This document shows positions 50,675 to 61,135 of a stretch of DNA of 64,000 bases, piece after piece. Under the pieces are notes generated by a model. The model had not been told where the DNA came from. It did not search any database and worked only from the letters and a program-made list of their open reading frames with translations. Location: contig NZ_CP032698.1 of NCBI RefSeq assembly GCF_003627815.1, positions 8,308,001 to 8,372,000 of the forward strand, read 5' to 3'. This DNA comes from Streptomyces hundungensis (lineage in GTDB: Bacteria; Actinomycetota; Actinomycetes; Streptomycetales; Streptomycetaceae). Every line of letters starts with the position of its first letter. Position 1 is the stretch's first letter. A program made the translations under genes and the position numbers.

Positions 50675-53600
50675 GTGCGCCCTGCGCGTCCATTGGTGCT
50701 TTGCATTGCCTTCTTGCTGGCCGTATTGGCCGGTACGGAGCAAGCAGCACTTGCTCTGCAGTCCAACGCGGCGCGCGCGACGGGTGAACTCCCGCGCCAG
50801 GGCTGGGGCTCCGCTGCCGGACGGGAACATGAGGCGTCCACGGACGCCACCACTGCCCAAACATCTGGCGGTAACAGCGGACCTCTGAAGGCCCCTGGCG
50901 AGCTGCCGCGCGACCTCGCCGGGTCGGGAAACGCACCCCTTGATGTCAAGCCCGCGCAACCTGTCGCGGGGGCGGCGGAGCCCGTTAAGGCACCCACGAC
51001 CTCACCTGCGCCCGGTTTCGACGAGAAAACCAGCAGGGAACTGGTTGCAGAGCGCGCCAAGCAGGCTCGGACTTACCTCAACGCGGACGGCACCCGCACC
51101 ACTCGCTTCTACGACGAGCCGGTCAACTTTCAGGACGGCGGTCAATGGAAAGAGGTGGACACGCGGTTGGTGCGTTCGGACGGCCCACGTGTGATGTCAG
51201 CGTCGGACCAGGGATGGGCGCCGGCCGCGACGGAGTCGCCGATTTCCTTCGGAGACTATGCGAACAGCGACCCTGTCGTGCAGATCTCGTACGGTCAGAA
51301 CACGTCCGTCGGCTACGCGGTGGAAGGCGCTGCCGTCTCCAAGGGCACCGTGAACGGCAGCGTCATCCGTTACCCGGGCATCCGTACCGCCGCAGACCTC
51401 GAACTGCTGGCGGGCAGTGACTCGGTGAAGGAGACGCTCGTCCTCAAGGGTAAGGACGCGCCTGTCGAGTGGCGGTTCCCGCTCGCGCTGAACGGGCTGA
51501 CCGCGCGACTGGCGGACAAGGGCGGAGTGGACTTCGTGGATGGGGCCGGATCCGTGCGGGCGTGGATGCCGCCGGGCTGGATGGAAGACGCCAATGTCGC
51601 CGAGAACAGCAACCAGGGAGAGATTTCCACCGGGGTACGCTACAGCCTCGCCGAGGAGTCCGGACGCCAGGTTCTCGTCGTCTCGCTGGACCAGCAGTGG
51701 CTTGCCGATCCGGCGCGTGTCTTCCCCGTCAAGGTGGACCCCTCCGTCACCGGGTTCGACGCGACGGTGGCTACGTATGTGCAGGCTCCGTACAACCAGA
51801 ACTTCACCAGCGACACGGTGATGAAGGTCGGAACGCCCAACGGTGGCTCCAGCAAGGCTGTCGGCCTGATGCGTTTCGCCGGCCTGGAGAACTCCCTCAA
51901 GAACGCATGGGTGCTCAGCGCCGACCTCATGCTCTACAACTCCTGGTCCTACTCGTGCACCCCCCGGCCGGTGGCCGTGCACCCCATCACGTCCAACTGG
52001 TCCGAGAAGACCACCACGGCCTACCCGGGCCCGGCGACCGGGGACGCACTAGCTTCCAAGAGCTTCGCCCACGGTTGGCGTCCCTCCGGTACCAATACGT
52101 GGTCCTGTGGGGCCGCTTGGGAGGGCATCCCGCTCGGCAGCGACGGTCGTCAGCTAGTCGATGACTGGACTCACCAGCGCAAGCCGAACTACGGCCTGGC
52201 CCTGAAAACGTCCACCTCTGACAGCACCAGCTGGAAGCAGTTCGGGTCGGTGAACTACCCGGGTGGCAAACCGAGTCTGAACGTCACCTGGGTCAAGTAC
52301 GGGGCTACGTATAAGACGAGTGGTTTCGTCACGCCGGTCACGGCCACCTCCGAAGGGTCGATGAACGTCACGGTCACCAACCAGGGCCAGGAAATTTGGA
52401 CCAAGGGCGGCAACTACGACCTGCAGTACAACCTGTACGACCCCAGCGGCAAGGAGCTGACCAACTCCGGCAACGTACGCAAGACGCTCATGCCCCGTGA
52501 CGTGCCGCCGGGAGACACCGTCACCCTGACTGCGAACATCGCGCCGATGGCGCCGGGGACGTACGTCCTCGAGTGGACGATGAACGACCTGAAGGGCAAT
52601 CGTTTCACCAGCGTCGGAGTACCCGGCTACACAATCAAGTTCGACGCGGTCAACATTCCTCCGCAGCTCACCGAGGAAGCGCCGTCCAGTGGTGCGCAGG
52701 TGAACTCCCTGACCCCGACGCTGTGGGCTCAGGGCAAGGACGCCGACCGCTTCCCGGCGGGACAGCTTCAGTACTCATTCGAAGTGTGCGAGGTGAACGG
52801 CAAGGACACCCGGGTCAATTGCCGCCGTTCCGCCAGGGCCCCCGCACAGCAGTGGGCTGTTCCTGACGGCTGGCTTTCCTGGGGGAAGAGGTATGCCTGG
52901 TACGCGTATGCCTCTGACAGCAAGGACTGGTCGGCGCAGCCCAACCCCGCGTTCTTCACGACGGACGTTCCGCAGCCGCCCGTGACCTCACACCTCGGTG
53001 GAGATGACGGCCGAGAAGTGGGGTACCGAGCGGGCAACTATGCCACGGCTTCAACGGACGCCGCACTGCCCACGGTGGGACCGGAACTGTCCGTTACGCG
53101 TACCTACAATTCCTTGGGCCCGAGCAGCCAGAGCGCGTTCGGTGCGGGCTGGGTCACCCGTTTCGACACGAGACTGCGCCAGGAAGACGCGGGCCGCTCT
53201 GTAGTGATCACCATGGAGGACGGCTCGCGGGTGCGGTTCGCCCGCAACCCCGACGGCTCCTATGCAGGAGCCTCCGGCGGCACGTCGACGATCACCCGTG
53301 GTCAAGCCGGTACATGGACGCTCCGCCTGAGATCGGGTGTTATTTACACCTACCTTGACTCCGGTGCGCTTCAGAGCATCACTGACAGCGCAGGGCGCAG
53401 CCAGCGGCTGTCGTACAGCGCGGACGGAAGCGGCACCCTTCAGTCCGTCACAGACGCGCAATCGGGCCGGTCCCTCACCTTCACCTGGGCCGGCGGACAT
53501 GTCAGCTCGGTGGCAACCAACGCCGTTGGCCCCAGCGCGCCCGGCCTGACCTGGACGTACACCTACAGCGGGGACCGACTCACCAAGGTGTGTCCACCTA

Positions 53601-56600
53601 CTTCCTCCACTGCGTGCACGCAGTACGCATATGAGGACGGTTCGCTCTACCGGGCAAGAGTCCTGGACGAAAACCCGATCTCCTATTGGCGACTGGGCGA
53701 GAGCGACGACACTGGCACCGCAGCGAGCGAGGCACCCTCAGCCACTGGTCTCAACAACGCCCGCTACCGCAATGTGCAGCTCCAGCAGCCTGGTGCGCTC
53801 GCAGCCACCAGCAGCACGGCAGCCGGCTTCGACGGCACGAGCTCCTCGGTGGAGCTCCCTGAGAACACGCTGCGCACCAGCACGTTCCTCTCGGTGGAAC
53901 TGTGGTTCCAGACGACCAAGCCGGGTGTCCTGATGGGCTTCCAGAACAGCCGCCTCGAAGACACGCCCGGTAACTGGACCCCCACCTTGGCAGTCAGCGC
54001 CGACGGCAAGCTGCATGGTCAGTACTGGAACGGCAAGGTCCAGCCGCTGATCAGCAGCAGCCAGGTAGCGGACGGAGCCTGGCACCATGCTGTGCTCACC
54101 GGAGCCGGCACCACCCAGTCTCTCTATCTGGACGGTGCCCTGGTCGGTACCCTCGCGGGCCCGATCGACCACCAGGACCAGTCGTACACCTATCTCGGTG
54201 CCGGATACACCAGCAACGGCTGGGACGTGCCCGCCACGGCCTCCGCGGTCCAGCGCTTCACTGGTCGGATGCAGGACGTCGCGGTCTACCAGCACACCCT
54301 GGATGCCGCAACCGTGGCCGAACATTTCGCGGCCCGCACGGCAACCGGACGCATGACCAAGGTCACCAATCCGTCCGGCCGGGTCCACGCCACCGTGGCC
54401 TACGACCCCAGCAGTGGACGGGTCACGCAGACCACCGACCAGAACGGTGGTACCTGGAAGCTGTCGGCCCCTGCCTACTCGGCCGGATCGGCCGCCTACA
54501 GCGACGCGATCACCGCCACCGGACCCCTGAACTACTGGCGCCTCGGCGAGCGCAGCGGCGCCGTCGCAGCCGACGAGATGTCCACAGGCACCAGCGGGTC
54601 CTACCGCGACGGAGTGACGCTCGGCGACACGGGCGTTTTCGCAGACGGCGACAGCACAGCCATCACCTTGGACGGCAGCAAGGGAGCGGTCTCCGTACCC
54701 ATCGAGCCGCTGACCCAGTCTCCGGCCATGTCGGTGGAGCTGTGGTTCCGCACCAGCAAGGCCGGTGTCCTCCTGGGACTCCAGAACGCCGACCTCGGCT
54801 CGACCCCCACCAACTGGAACCCGAGTCTGCTGGTGGACTCCGACGGCCTGCTGCGCGGTCACCTTTGGAACGCAGGCGGCTCCACCGGCGCCATCAAGTC
54901 CCGCGACAAGGTGACCGACAACGACTGGCACCATGTCGTCCTGACGGGATCCAGCACGGGCCAATCCCTCTACCTGGATGGCGTCAAACTCGGCAGCGTC
55001 GCGGGAGCTGCCAAGCCCGAGGCTGTCGACCACGCATACCTAGGTGCCGGCTACTCCAGCACGCCCTGGGACATCGGAACTGCCGGAACCCGCTACTTCA
55101 GCGGCCAGCTCGCCGAAGCCGCCTTCTACGGTAAGGAATTGGACGAGCAGACGGTCGCCAACCACTTCCGGGCCCGTACCCGGCTCGTCTCCGGCGGCGG
55201 CGACCACTATCAGGGAGCCGTCCTGTCCGGTGCGCCTGCGCAGTACTGGAGGCTGGACGAAACGACCGGCACGCAGGCCCGCAACAAGATCGGCGCCTAT
55301 GGCGGCTACGGCACCTACTACAACACCACCCTTGGAGCCACCGGCCCGTTCGGCACCGGTGACGGCGCCGCAGTCACGCTGAACGGCAATGACCACAGCA
55401 ACATCTCCCTGCCCATGGACATCCTCGGTTCACCGAACGAGGTCACGGCGGAACTGTGGTTCCGCACAACAAAGGCAGGTGTCCTGCTGGGGTTGCAGAA
55501 CACCGAACTCGGCTCGACTCCGACCAACTGGCAGCCGATCCTCCTGGTGGACTCCGATGGCCTGCTGCGCGGTCACCTGTGGAACAGCGGCGGCTCCACC
55601 GGCGCCATCAAATCCGCGGACAAGGTGACCGATAACGACTGGCACCACGTCGCACTCGCGGGATCGGCAACCGGACAAGCCCTCTTCCTGGACGGCGTCA
55701 AGCTCGGCACTGTCCCGGGCGCAGTCAAGACCGAGGCACTCAGCCACGCCTACCTGGGCGCCGGCTACTCCAGCGCCACCTGGGACGGCGGTGCCTCCGG
55801 CACGCGCTACTTCACCGGCCAACTCGCCGAAGCAGCCATGTATGGCCGCGCCCTTACAGACGACCAGATCGCCTCGCACTACCAGGCGATGCGCACCTCG
55901 GGTGCCTCGGCTCTGGCCTCCACCATCACCCTCACCGACCCGGCAGGCGGCACCCAGAGCACGACCTACGACGTGCTGCGAGGCCAGCGCACCATCAGCG
56001 CCGTAGACGCCGGCGGCGGCCGGACCGTCTTCGCCTACGACACCGGCGGCTTCCTCAACACCATTACGGATCCCAACGGCCACTCCACGATCACCGGCCA
56101 CGACACGCGCGGCAACACGGTCTCCACCACGAAATGCCGTGACGCAAACACCTGTTGGACGTCTTTCACGGAGTACTACTACAACGCCTCTGACTCCAAT
56201 GACCTGAGGAACGACAAGCCGGTCGCCATCCGCGATGCCCGCTCGGCCAACCCTGCGGACAACCGGTACAAGACCACGACCAGCTACACAACGCTGGGGC
56301 TGCCCGCGTCGGTCACCCTGGCCGACGGCCGGAGCTCGTCCACGGCCTACACCACCGGCACGGAGCCGGCTGTGGGCGGCGGCACCACCCCGAGCGGTCT
56401 GGTGGCTTCCACCACCACACCTGCGGGAGCGATTACCGCCTACACCTACTTCGCCAGCGGAGACGTCGCGCGGGCCACCGCTCCATCCGGCCTGATCACC
56501 GCATACACCTACGACGGCCTCGGGCGGAAGACCACGGAGACCCAGATCTCCAAGAGCTCACCTGACGGTGTCACGACCACCTACGCCTACGACTCCATGT

Positions 56601-59600
56601 CCCGGGTCACCACCGAGACGGGCGCCACGGTCAAGAACGAGATATCGGGCACCAACCACGCCGCAAAGATCAGCCGGACCTTCGACGACGACGGCAACCT
56701 CCTCACCCAGACCACGGAGGACACCGCGGGCAGCGACCCCAAGCGCGTTGCCAGCAACCACTACGACGACCACGGCCTCAACGACAGCGCCACCGACGCG
56801 GCAGGCAACCAGACCGCGTTCGGGCACGATGGTCTGGGCCGAGTGAACCGGCAGACCGATGCGGCAGGTAACACGTACACGTACACCTATACTCCGCGCG
56901 GACAGCACGCCGAAACGACACTCCAGGACTGGACCGGGGATATCTCCGGGCAGGCTCACGACCTGGTCGTCGCCTCCAACGCCTATGACCCGGCGGGCCG
57001 CCTCGCCACCACCACCGACGCCATGGGCGCTACCACCGCCTACACCTACTTCGACGACAATCTGCCGGCCACAACCACCGCCAAGCAGATCACCCAGGGA
57101 GACGGCAGCAAGCACGACATCGTCCTGGAGTCCAACTCCTATGACGGTGCGGGCGACCTGACCCAGAAGGTCACGGGGGGCGGACGCACCACTGTCGTCA
57201 ACACCGTGGACGCCACGGGCCGCACCACCACCAGCACCATCGATCCTGCCGGCCTGAACCGCACCACCACCTACACGTACGACAACGACGACCGCGTCAC
57301 CAACGAAGCCCACACGGTCGACTCATCCGGCAACAAGCAGACCGTCTCCACTGTCTACGACACGGCCGGCAATCCCACCAAGTCGACCCTGACCGACGGC
57401 ACCACCAGCCGTGTCACGACACAGACATACGACGACCGCGGCCTGTTGACCTCGCAGGTCAGCCCCCGCGGCAACACCTCCGGCGCCGATCCTGCGGCGT
57501 ACACGACCACGAACCGCTACGACGTACTCGGCCGCCCGGTACAGCAGACCGCGCCGCCGGTCGCAGTGGAGGAGAACGGTGCAACGGCCCGCACCACGCA
57601 GGTCACGACCCGCACCGGCTACAACACCTTCGGTGAGCCCACCGAATCCCAGGACGCCCGCGGCACTGTGACACGCAGCGAGGTCGACAGCCTCGGCCGA
57701 ACCACCGCCATCACGCTGCCCGACTACACCCCGCCGGGAGGCGCGAAGATCACCGCTACCTCGCGCACCCGCTACGACGTCCTGGGACACGTCGCCAGCA
57801 CCATCGATCCGCTGGGCCGCACCACCACCTTCACCTACGACCAGCTTGGCCAGGTCATCCAGAAGACTGACCCGTCCCTGGGCAAGAGCCTCAACCAGAA
57901 CCTCACCAGCAGCGCGATGACGGACGTCAGCGGTGCCGGTGTGAGCCGGTACGCCTGGACGCCCACCGGCCTCCAGCTCTCCGCCACTGGCCCCACCGGA
58001 GCGCGGACCGAATCGACCTACGACGAACTCGGCCGCCGGATCACAGCAACCACCGTCGAGCGCTACCCCGCCCAGCAGAACTTGACGACCCGCTACACGT
58101 GGGACGACGCGAGTAACCAGACCTCTTCCACCACACCCGGCAACCACACCACCGCCGTCACCTATGACGCGGCCGGTGAGCCGATGACCGCCACTGATGC
58201 GATGGGCGGCATCACCAAGTCCGGCTACGACGGCCTCGGCCGTCAGACCCAGACCATGGATGCCACCGGCCGCAAGACCACCACGGCCTATGACATCCTC
58301 GGCAACCAGACTTCGCAAACCGACTACGGCACGGGAACCACCGCCTTGCGCACCGCCTCCGCGGAGTACGACGCGGACGGCAACCGCACGGCCTCCATCT
58401 CGGCGACCGGTACCCGCATGACATACAGCTTCGATGCCATGGGCCGTATGACCCAGCAGGTCGAACCGGTCTCCGACGGCCGCGCCATCACTACACGCTT
58501 CGGCTACGACGCGGCCGGCAACCGCACCCGCCTCACGGACGGACGCGGCAACTCCACCGCCTACACCTTCACCCCGTGGAACCTGCCGGAATCCACCATC
58601 GAACCGGCGACCGTCGCCCACCCAGCCGCAGCGGACCGCACCTGGACCACGGTCTACGACGCGGCGGGCCAGAGCGTCTCGCAATCCTTGCCCGGCGGAG
58701 TCAAGCGCGACCGCACCTATGATGCGCTCGGTCGCCTGACCGCCGAGACCGGAACCGGATCCGAAGCCGCCACCACCGCCAGATCCCTGGACTACGACCT
58801 GGCCGGCCACATGACGTCCGCCGGAACGGACGGACTGCTGGGCCGCAACACCTACACCTATAACGACCGTGGCCAACTCCTCACCAGCGACGGCCCGTCC
58901 GGCAAGACCGGCTACGCCTACGACGCCGACGGCAACATGACTCAGCGCACCACCAAGGCCGGGACCACGCTCTACGGATACGATGCAGCAGACCGCATGA
59001 CCTGGACCCAGGACGCGATCACCCAGAACCAGATCTGGTCCTCCTACGACGCCGTCGGCAGGCCCACCCAGAACCAGTACGCTGTCATACCGCGGGGTGG
59101 AAAGAGCTGGGCCGACGCCGTCATTTCGGCCCGCCGCGCCTACGACTACGACAGCCTCGGCCGTCTCACCAGTGACAAGATCACCGACCCGAACGGAACC
59201 GGCGAACTAGCGTCGACCACATACGCCTACGACCTCGACGACCGCCTCACGAAGAAGAACACCAAGGGAACCGCCGGGGCAGCCGACAACACCTACGGCT
59301 ATGACCAGGCAGGTCGCATGACCTCCTGGAACAACGGCACTTCGACCACCGCATACGGCTGGGACGACGCGGGCAACCGCACCACCGCGGGCACCGCGAC
59401 CTCGACCTACGACGAACGCAACCGCCTGCTCACCGACGGCACCGCCACCTACTCCTACACGGCCCGAGGCACCCTCTCCACAGTCACCGGCCTTGCCGGT
59501 GGCCCACGAAACCTGACCTTCGACGCCTTCGAGCGGAAGATCACTGACGGGGCGGCAACGTTCGCCTATGACGCCCTGGACCGCGTCCGTCAGAGCGGCC

Positions 59601-61135
59601 AGAACACCTTCAGCTACGACGGCGGCTCCAACAACATCACCGACGACGGCACCAGCCAGTACACCCGCACCCCGAGTGGAGCCCTGCAAGGCATAGCCAA
59701 CGGCACCACCAGTCAGTGGGCAGTCACCGACCAGCACAGCGATCTGGTTGCCGGCCTCACCCCCGATGGCAAGGCCCTCACCGGCTCCACCGCCTACACC
59801 CCCTTCGGCCAGAAGACCGCCTCCACCGGCAGCAACTCAACACTTGGCTACCAGTCAGGCTGGACAGACCCGGCATCCGAAGACGTCAACATGGCCTCGC
59901 GCTGGTACACGCCCGGCACCGGCGGATTCGAGTCGCGCGACACTTGGCAGCTCTCCGCAACTCCCTCTGCCCAGGACAACCGCTACGGCTATGGCAACGG
60001 TGCCCCGCTCAACGGGACTGACCCGAACGGACACTGCCTCGAAGACCTGTGCATCGGAGAGGCTTACGTCGCCACCGTCCTAGGCGCCGCGGCGCTGGGC
60101 TGGGCCAAGTCCTACCAAAGCCAACAGCACAGCAGTTGGAACTGGTCGTTTGACTGGCACTGGAACTGGCCCTGGTCCTCGTCGGCTGGGTCCTCTGCAG
60201 GTAGCTACCCGGGGGCGCTCACCTGGAACTACTCAGGCAGTATCGCCTCGTCTCTTTCGGCTCAAGCAGCCCGCCTCCGTGCCGCCGCCGATGACGCGGA
60301 GCCCGATGCCGGTGACGGCGAAACCGATGACACCACACCGAGGGCACGCGCGCCTCGAAAAGCGAGAGGTACGACCAAGGTCCGTAAGCCGATCCGCACC
60401 CGGCCCAAGAAGCCGCAGATCGACCAGAACCCCAACAACGGCGCACACCCTAGGCCCGCCCTCACTCGCCCGACTCCGAGACCGAACTGGGACCCCAGGG
60501 GCAACGGGTGGGATCCGAAGGACGGCTGGAAACTTCTTTACACCGCAGCCAACATCCTTTCGCAATTCGGGAGTAGCCAGTACACGCCGAACACGCAGGG
60601 ATCCCCTGCTCCTCAGCCGGGAACTGCTGCTGGAGGAAGCCTCGGAGGCGGGTCGGGCGGAAGTGATCCATGTTCCCAACCCCGTACCGCGCGCTATAAC
60701 TATCAGCCGTTGGTGGACGGCGCTCCCACAGGGGCTGTCGCTCTGATGTGCCCGAGTGATCTGAAGCCGCCCAACTCCCGTGGTTCCCGAAAGGGAACCT
60801 GGGAGCCCCCGGGGTATGTGTCCGGTGTAGACAAAAATAACGTTCCCGTCTTTAATCGCTCCCACATAGTGGCAGACCGTTTCAATGGTGACTGGGTGAA
60901 GGAAAATATCTTTACCGGCTTCAAGCAGATGAATGATCCAGTTATGAAGCAATGTGAAAGTAGGATGGCGCAGCAGCTGAAGGAAGGGAAGCGTGTGCTG
61001 TACTCTGGACAGCTTGAGTACGGAAACGGGCGAAATAATATCCCGACCGCAATCAGAATGACGGCTAGCACCCCCAGTGGCCCGCTTTTCGACATCAATA
61101 TTTCTAATATGCCTGGAAAGGTGAAATCCTGTTGA
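50675..61135 (+). CDS. Secreted RHS/YD-repeat polymorphic toxin with LamG domains and nuclease tip
   Basis: A 3486-residue secreted toxin. In order: signal peptide (1-27, RPLVLCIAFLLAVLAGTEQA), a DNRLRE-type region (about 350-540), an Ig-like segment (550-665), a DUF6531-like start of the RHS shell (about 775), three LamG/concanavalin-like domains (about 994-1220, 1269-1500, 1511-1740), some 1200 residues of YD repeats, and the RHS core end (YTPFGQKT, TPGTGGFESRD, DPNGHC about 3116-3121). A linker leads to a C-terminal DNA/RNA non-specific endonuclease domain (about 3340-3486) with NRSHIVADRFNG (catalytic His about 3397) and ENIFTGFKQMND. GTG at 50675 was chosen because it begins the signal peptide behind GGTGGGGGA; the open frame upstream from 49745 has no protein-like content. 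The stop overlaps the immunity gene. Confidence 0.9.
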   Translation: MRPARPLVLCIAFLLAVLAGTEQAALALQSNAARATGELPRQGWGSAAGREHEASTDATTAQTSGGNSGPLKAPGELPRDLAGSGNAPLDVKPAQPVAGAAEPVKAPTTSPAPGFDEKTSRELVAERAKQARTYLNADGTRTTRFYDEPVNFQDGGQWKEVDTRLVRSDGPRVMSASDQGWAPAATESPISFGDYANSDPVVQISYGQNTSVGYAVEGAAVSKGTVNGSVIRYPGIRTAADLELLAGSDSVKETLVLKGKDAPVEWRFPLALNGLTARLADKGGVDFVDGAGSVRAWMPPGWMEDANVAENSNQGEISTGVRYSLAEESGRQVLVVSLDQQWLADPARVFPVKVDPSVTGFDATVATYVQAPYNQNFTSDTVMKVGTPNGGSSKAVGLMRFAGLENSLKNAWVLSADLMLYNSWSYSCTPRPVAVHPITSNWSEKTTTAYPGPATGDALASKSFAHGWRPSGTNTWSCGAAWEGIPLGSDGRQLVDDWTHQRKPNYGLALKTSTSDSTSWKQFGSVNYPGGKPSLNVTWVKYGATYKTSGFVTPVTATSEGSMNVTVTNQGQEIWTKGGNYDLQYNLYDPSGKELTNSGNVRKTLMPRDVPPGDTVTLTANIAPMAPGTYVLEWTMNDLKGNRFTSVGVPGYTIKFDAVNIPPQLTEEAPSSGAQVNSLTPTLWAQGKDADRFPAGQLQYSFEVCEVNGKDTRVNCRRSARAPAQQWAVPDGWLSWGKRYAWYAYASDSKDWSAQPNPAFFTTDVPQPPVTSHLGGDDGREVGYRAGNYATASTDAALPTVGPELSVTRTYNSLGPSSQSAFGAGWVTRFDTRLRQEDAGRSVVITMEDGSRVRFARNPDGSYAGASGGTSTITRGQAGTWTLRLRSGVIYTYLDSGALQSITDSAGRSQRLSYSADGSGTLQSVTDAQSGRSLTFTWAGGHVSSVATNAVGPSAPGLTWTYTYSGDRLTKVCPPTSSTACTQYAYEDGSLYRARVLDENPISYWRLGESDDTGTAASEAPSATGLNNARYRNVQLQQPGALAATSSTAAGFDGTSSSVELPENTLRTSTFLSVELWFQTTKPGVLMGFQNSRLEDTPGNWTPTLAVSADGKLHGQYWNGKVQPLISSSQVADGAWHHAVLTGAGTTQSLYLDGALVGTLAGPIDHQDQSYTYLGAGYTSNGWDVPATASAVQRFTGRMQDVAVYQHTLDAATVAEHFAARTATGRMTKVTNPSGRVHATVAYDPSSGRVTQTTDQNGGTWKLSAPAYSAGSAAYSDAITATGPLNYWRLGERSGAVAADEMSTGTSGSYRDGVTLGDTGVFADGDSTAITLDGSKGAVSVPIEPLTQSPAMSVELWFRTSKAGVLLGLQNADLGSTPTNWNPSLLVDSDGLLRGHLWNAGGSTGAIKSRDKVTDNDWHHVVLTGSSTGQSLYLDGVKLGSVAGAAKPEAVDHAYLGAGYSSTPWDIGTAGTRYFSGQLAEAAFYGKELDEQTVANHFRARTRLVSGGGDHYQGAVLSGAPAQYWRLDETTGTQARNKIGAYGGYGTYYNTTLGATGPFGTGDGAAVTLNGNDHSNISLPMDILGSPNEVTAELWFRTTKAGVLLGLQNTELGSTPTNWQPILLVDSDGLLRGHLWNSGGSTGAIKSADKVTDNDWHHVALAGSATGQALFLDGVKLGTVPGAVKTEALSHAYLGAGYSSATWDGGASGTRYFTGQLAEAAMYGRALTDDQIASHYQAMRTSGASALASTITLTDPAGGTQSTTYDVLRGQRTISAVDAGGGRTVFAYDTGGFLNTITDPNGHSTITGHDTRGNTVSTTKCRDANTCWTSFTEYYYNASDSNDLRNDKPVAIRDARSANPADNRYKTTTSYTTLGLPASVTLADGRSSSTAYTTGTEPAVGGGTTPSGLVASTTTPAGAITAYTYFASGDVARATAPSGLITAYTYDGLGRKTTETQISKSSPDGVTTTYAYDSMSRVTTETGATVKNEISGTNHAAKISRTFDDDGNLLTQTTEDTAGSDPKRVASNHYDDHGLNDSATDAAGNQTAFGHDGLGRVNRQTDAAGNTYTYTYTPRGQHAETTLQDWTGDISGQAHDLVVASNAYDPAGRLATTTDAMGATTAYTYFDDNLPATTTAKQITQGDGSKHDIVLESNSYDGAGDLTQKVTGGGRTTVVNTVDATGRTTTSTIDPAGLNRTTTYTYDNDDRVTNEAHTVDSSGNKQTVSTVYDTAGNPTKSTLTDGTTSRVTTQTYDDRGLLTSQVSPRGNTSGADPAAYTTTNRYDVLGRPVQQTAPPVAVEENGATARTTQVTTRTGYNTFGEPTESQDARGTVTRSEVDSLGRTTAITLPDYTPPGGAKITATSRTRYDVLGHVASTIDPLGRTTTFTYDQLGQVIQKTDPSLGKSLNQNLTSSAMTDVSGAGVSRYAWTPTGLQLSATGPTGARTESTYDELGRRITATTVERYPAQQNLTTRYTWDDASNQTSSTTPGNHTTAVTYDAAGEPMTATDAMGGITKSGYDGLGRQTQTMDATGRKTTTAYDILGNQTSQTDYGTGTTALRTASAEYDADGNRTASISATGTRMTYSFDAMGRMTQQVEPVSDGRAITTRFGYDAAGNRTRLTDGRGNSTAYTFTPWNLPESTIEPATVAHPAAADRTWTTVYDAAGQSVSQSLPGGVKRDRTYDALGRLTAETGTGSEAATTARSLDYDLAGHMTSAGTDGLLGRNTYTYNDRGQLLTSDGPSGKTGYAYDADGNMTQRTTKAGTTLYGYDAADRMTWTQDAITQNQIWSSYDAVGRPTQNQYAVIPRGGKSWADAVISARRAYDYDSLGRLTSDKITDPNGTGELASTTYAYDLDDRLTKKNTKGTAGAADNTYGYDQAGRMTSWNNGTSTTAYGWDDAGNRTTAGTATSTYDERNRLLTDGTATYSYTARGTLSTVTGLAGGPRNLTFDAFERKITDGAATFAYDALDRVRQSGQNTFSYDGGSNNITDDGTSQYTRTPSGALQGIANGTTSQWAVTDQHSDLVAGLTPDGKALTGSTAYTPFGQKTASTGSNSTLGYQSGWTDPASEDVNMASRWYTPGTGGFESRDTWQLSATPSAQDNRYGYGNGAPLNGTDPNGHCLEDLCIGEAYVATVLGAAALGWAKSYQSQQHSSWNWSFDWHWNWPWSSSAGSSAGSYPGALTWNYSGSIASSLSAQAARLRAAADDAEPDAGDGETDDTTPRARAPRKARGTTKVRKPIRTRPKKPQIDQNPNNGAHPRPALTRPTPRPNWDPRGNGWDPKDGWKLLYTAANILSQFGSSQYTPNTQGSPAPQPGTAAGGSLGGGSGGSDPCSQPRTARYNYQPLVDGAPTGAVALMCPSDLKPPNSRGSRKGTWEPPGYVSGVDKNNVPVFNRSHIVADRFNGDWVKENIFTGFKQMNDPVMKQCESRMAQQLKEGKRVLYSGQLEYGNGRNNIPTAIRMTASTPSGPLFDINISNMPGKVKSC

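Noticed and set aside
57323..58876. 517-codon minus-strand frame inside the RHS gene
   Set aside because: Mirror of the repetitive YD coding sequence; Gly/Val/Arg-rich with no domain.
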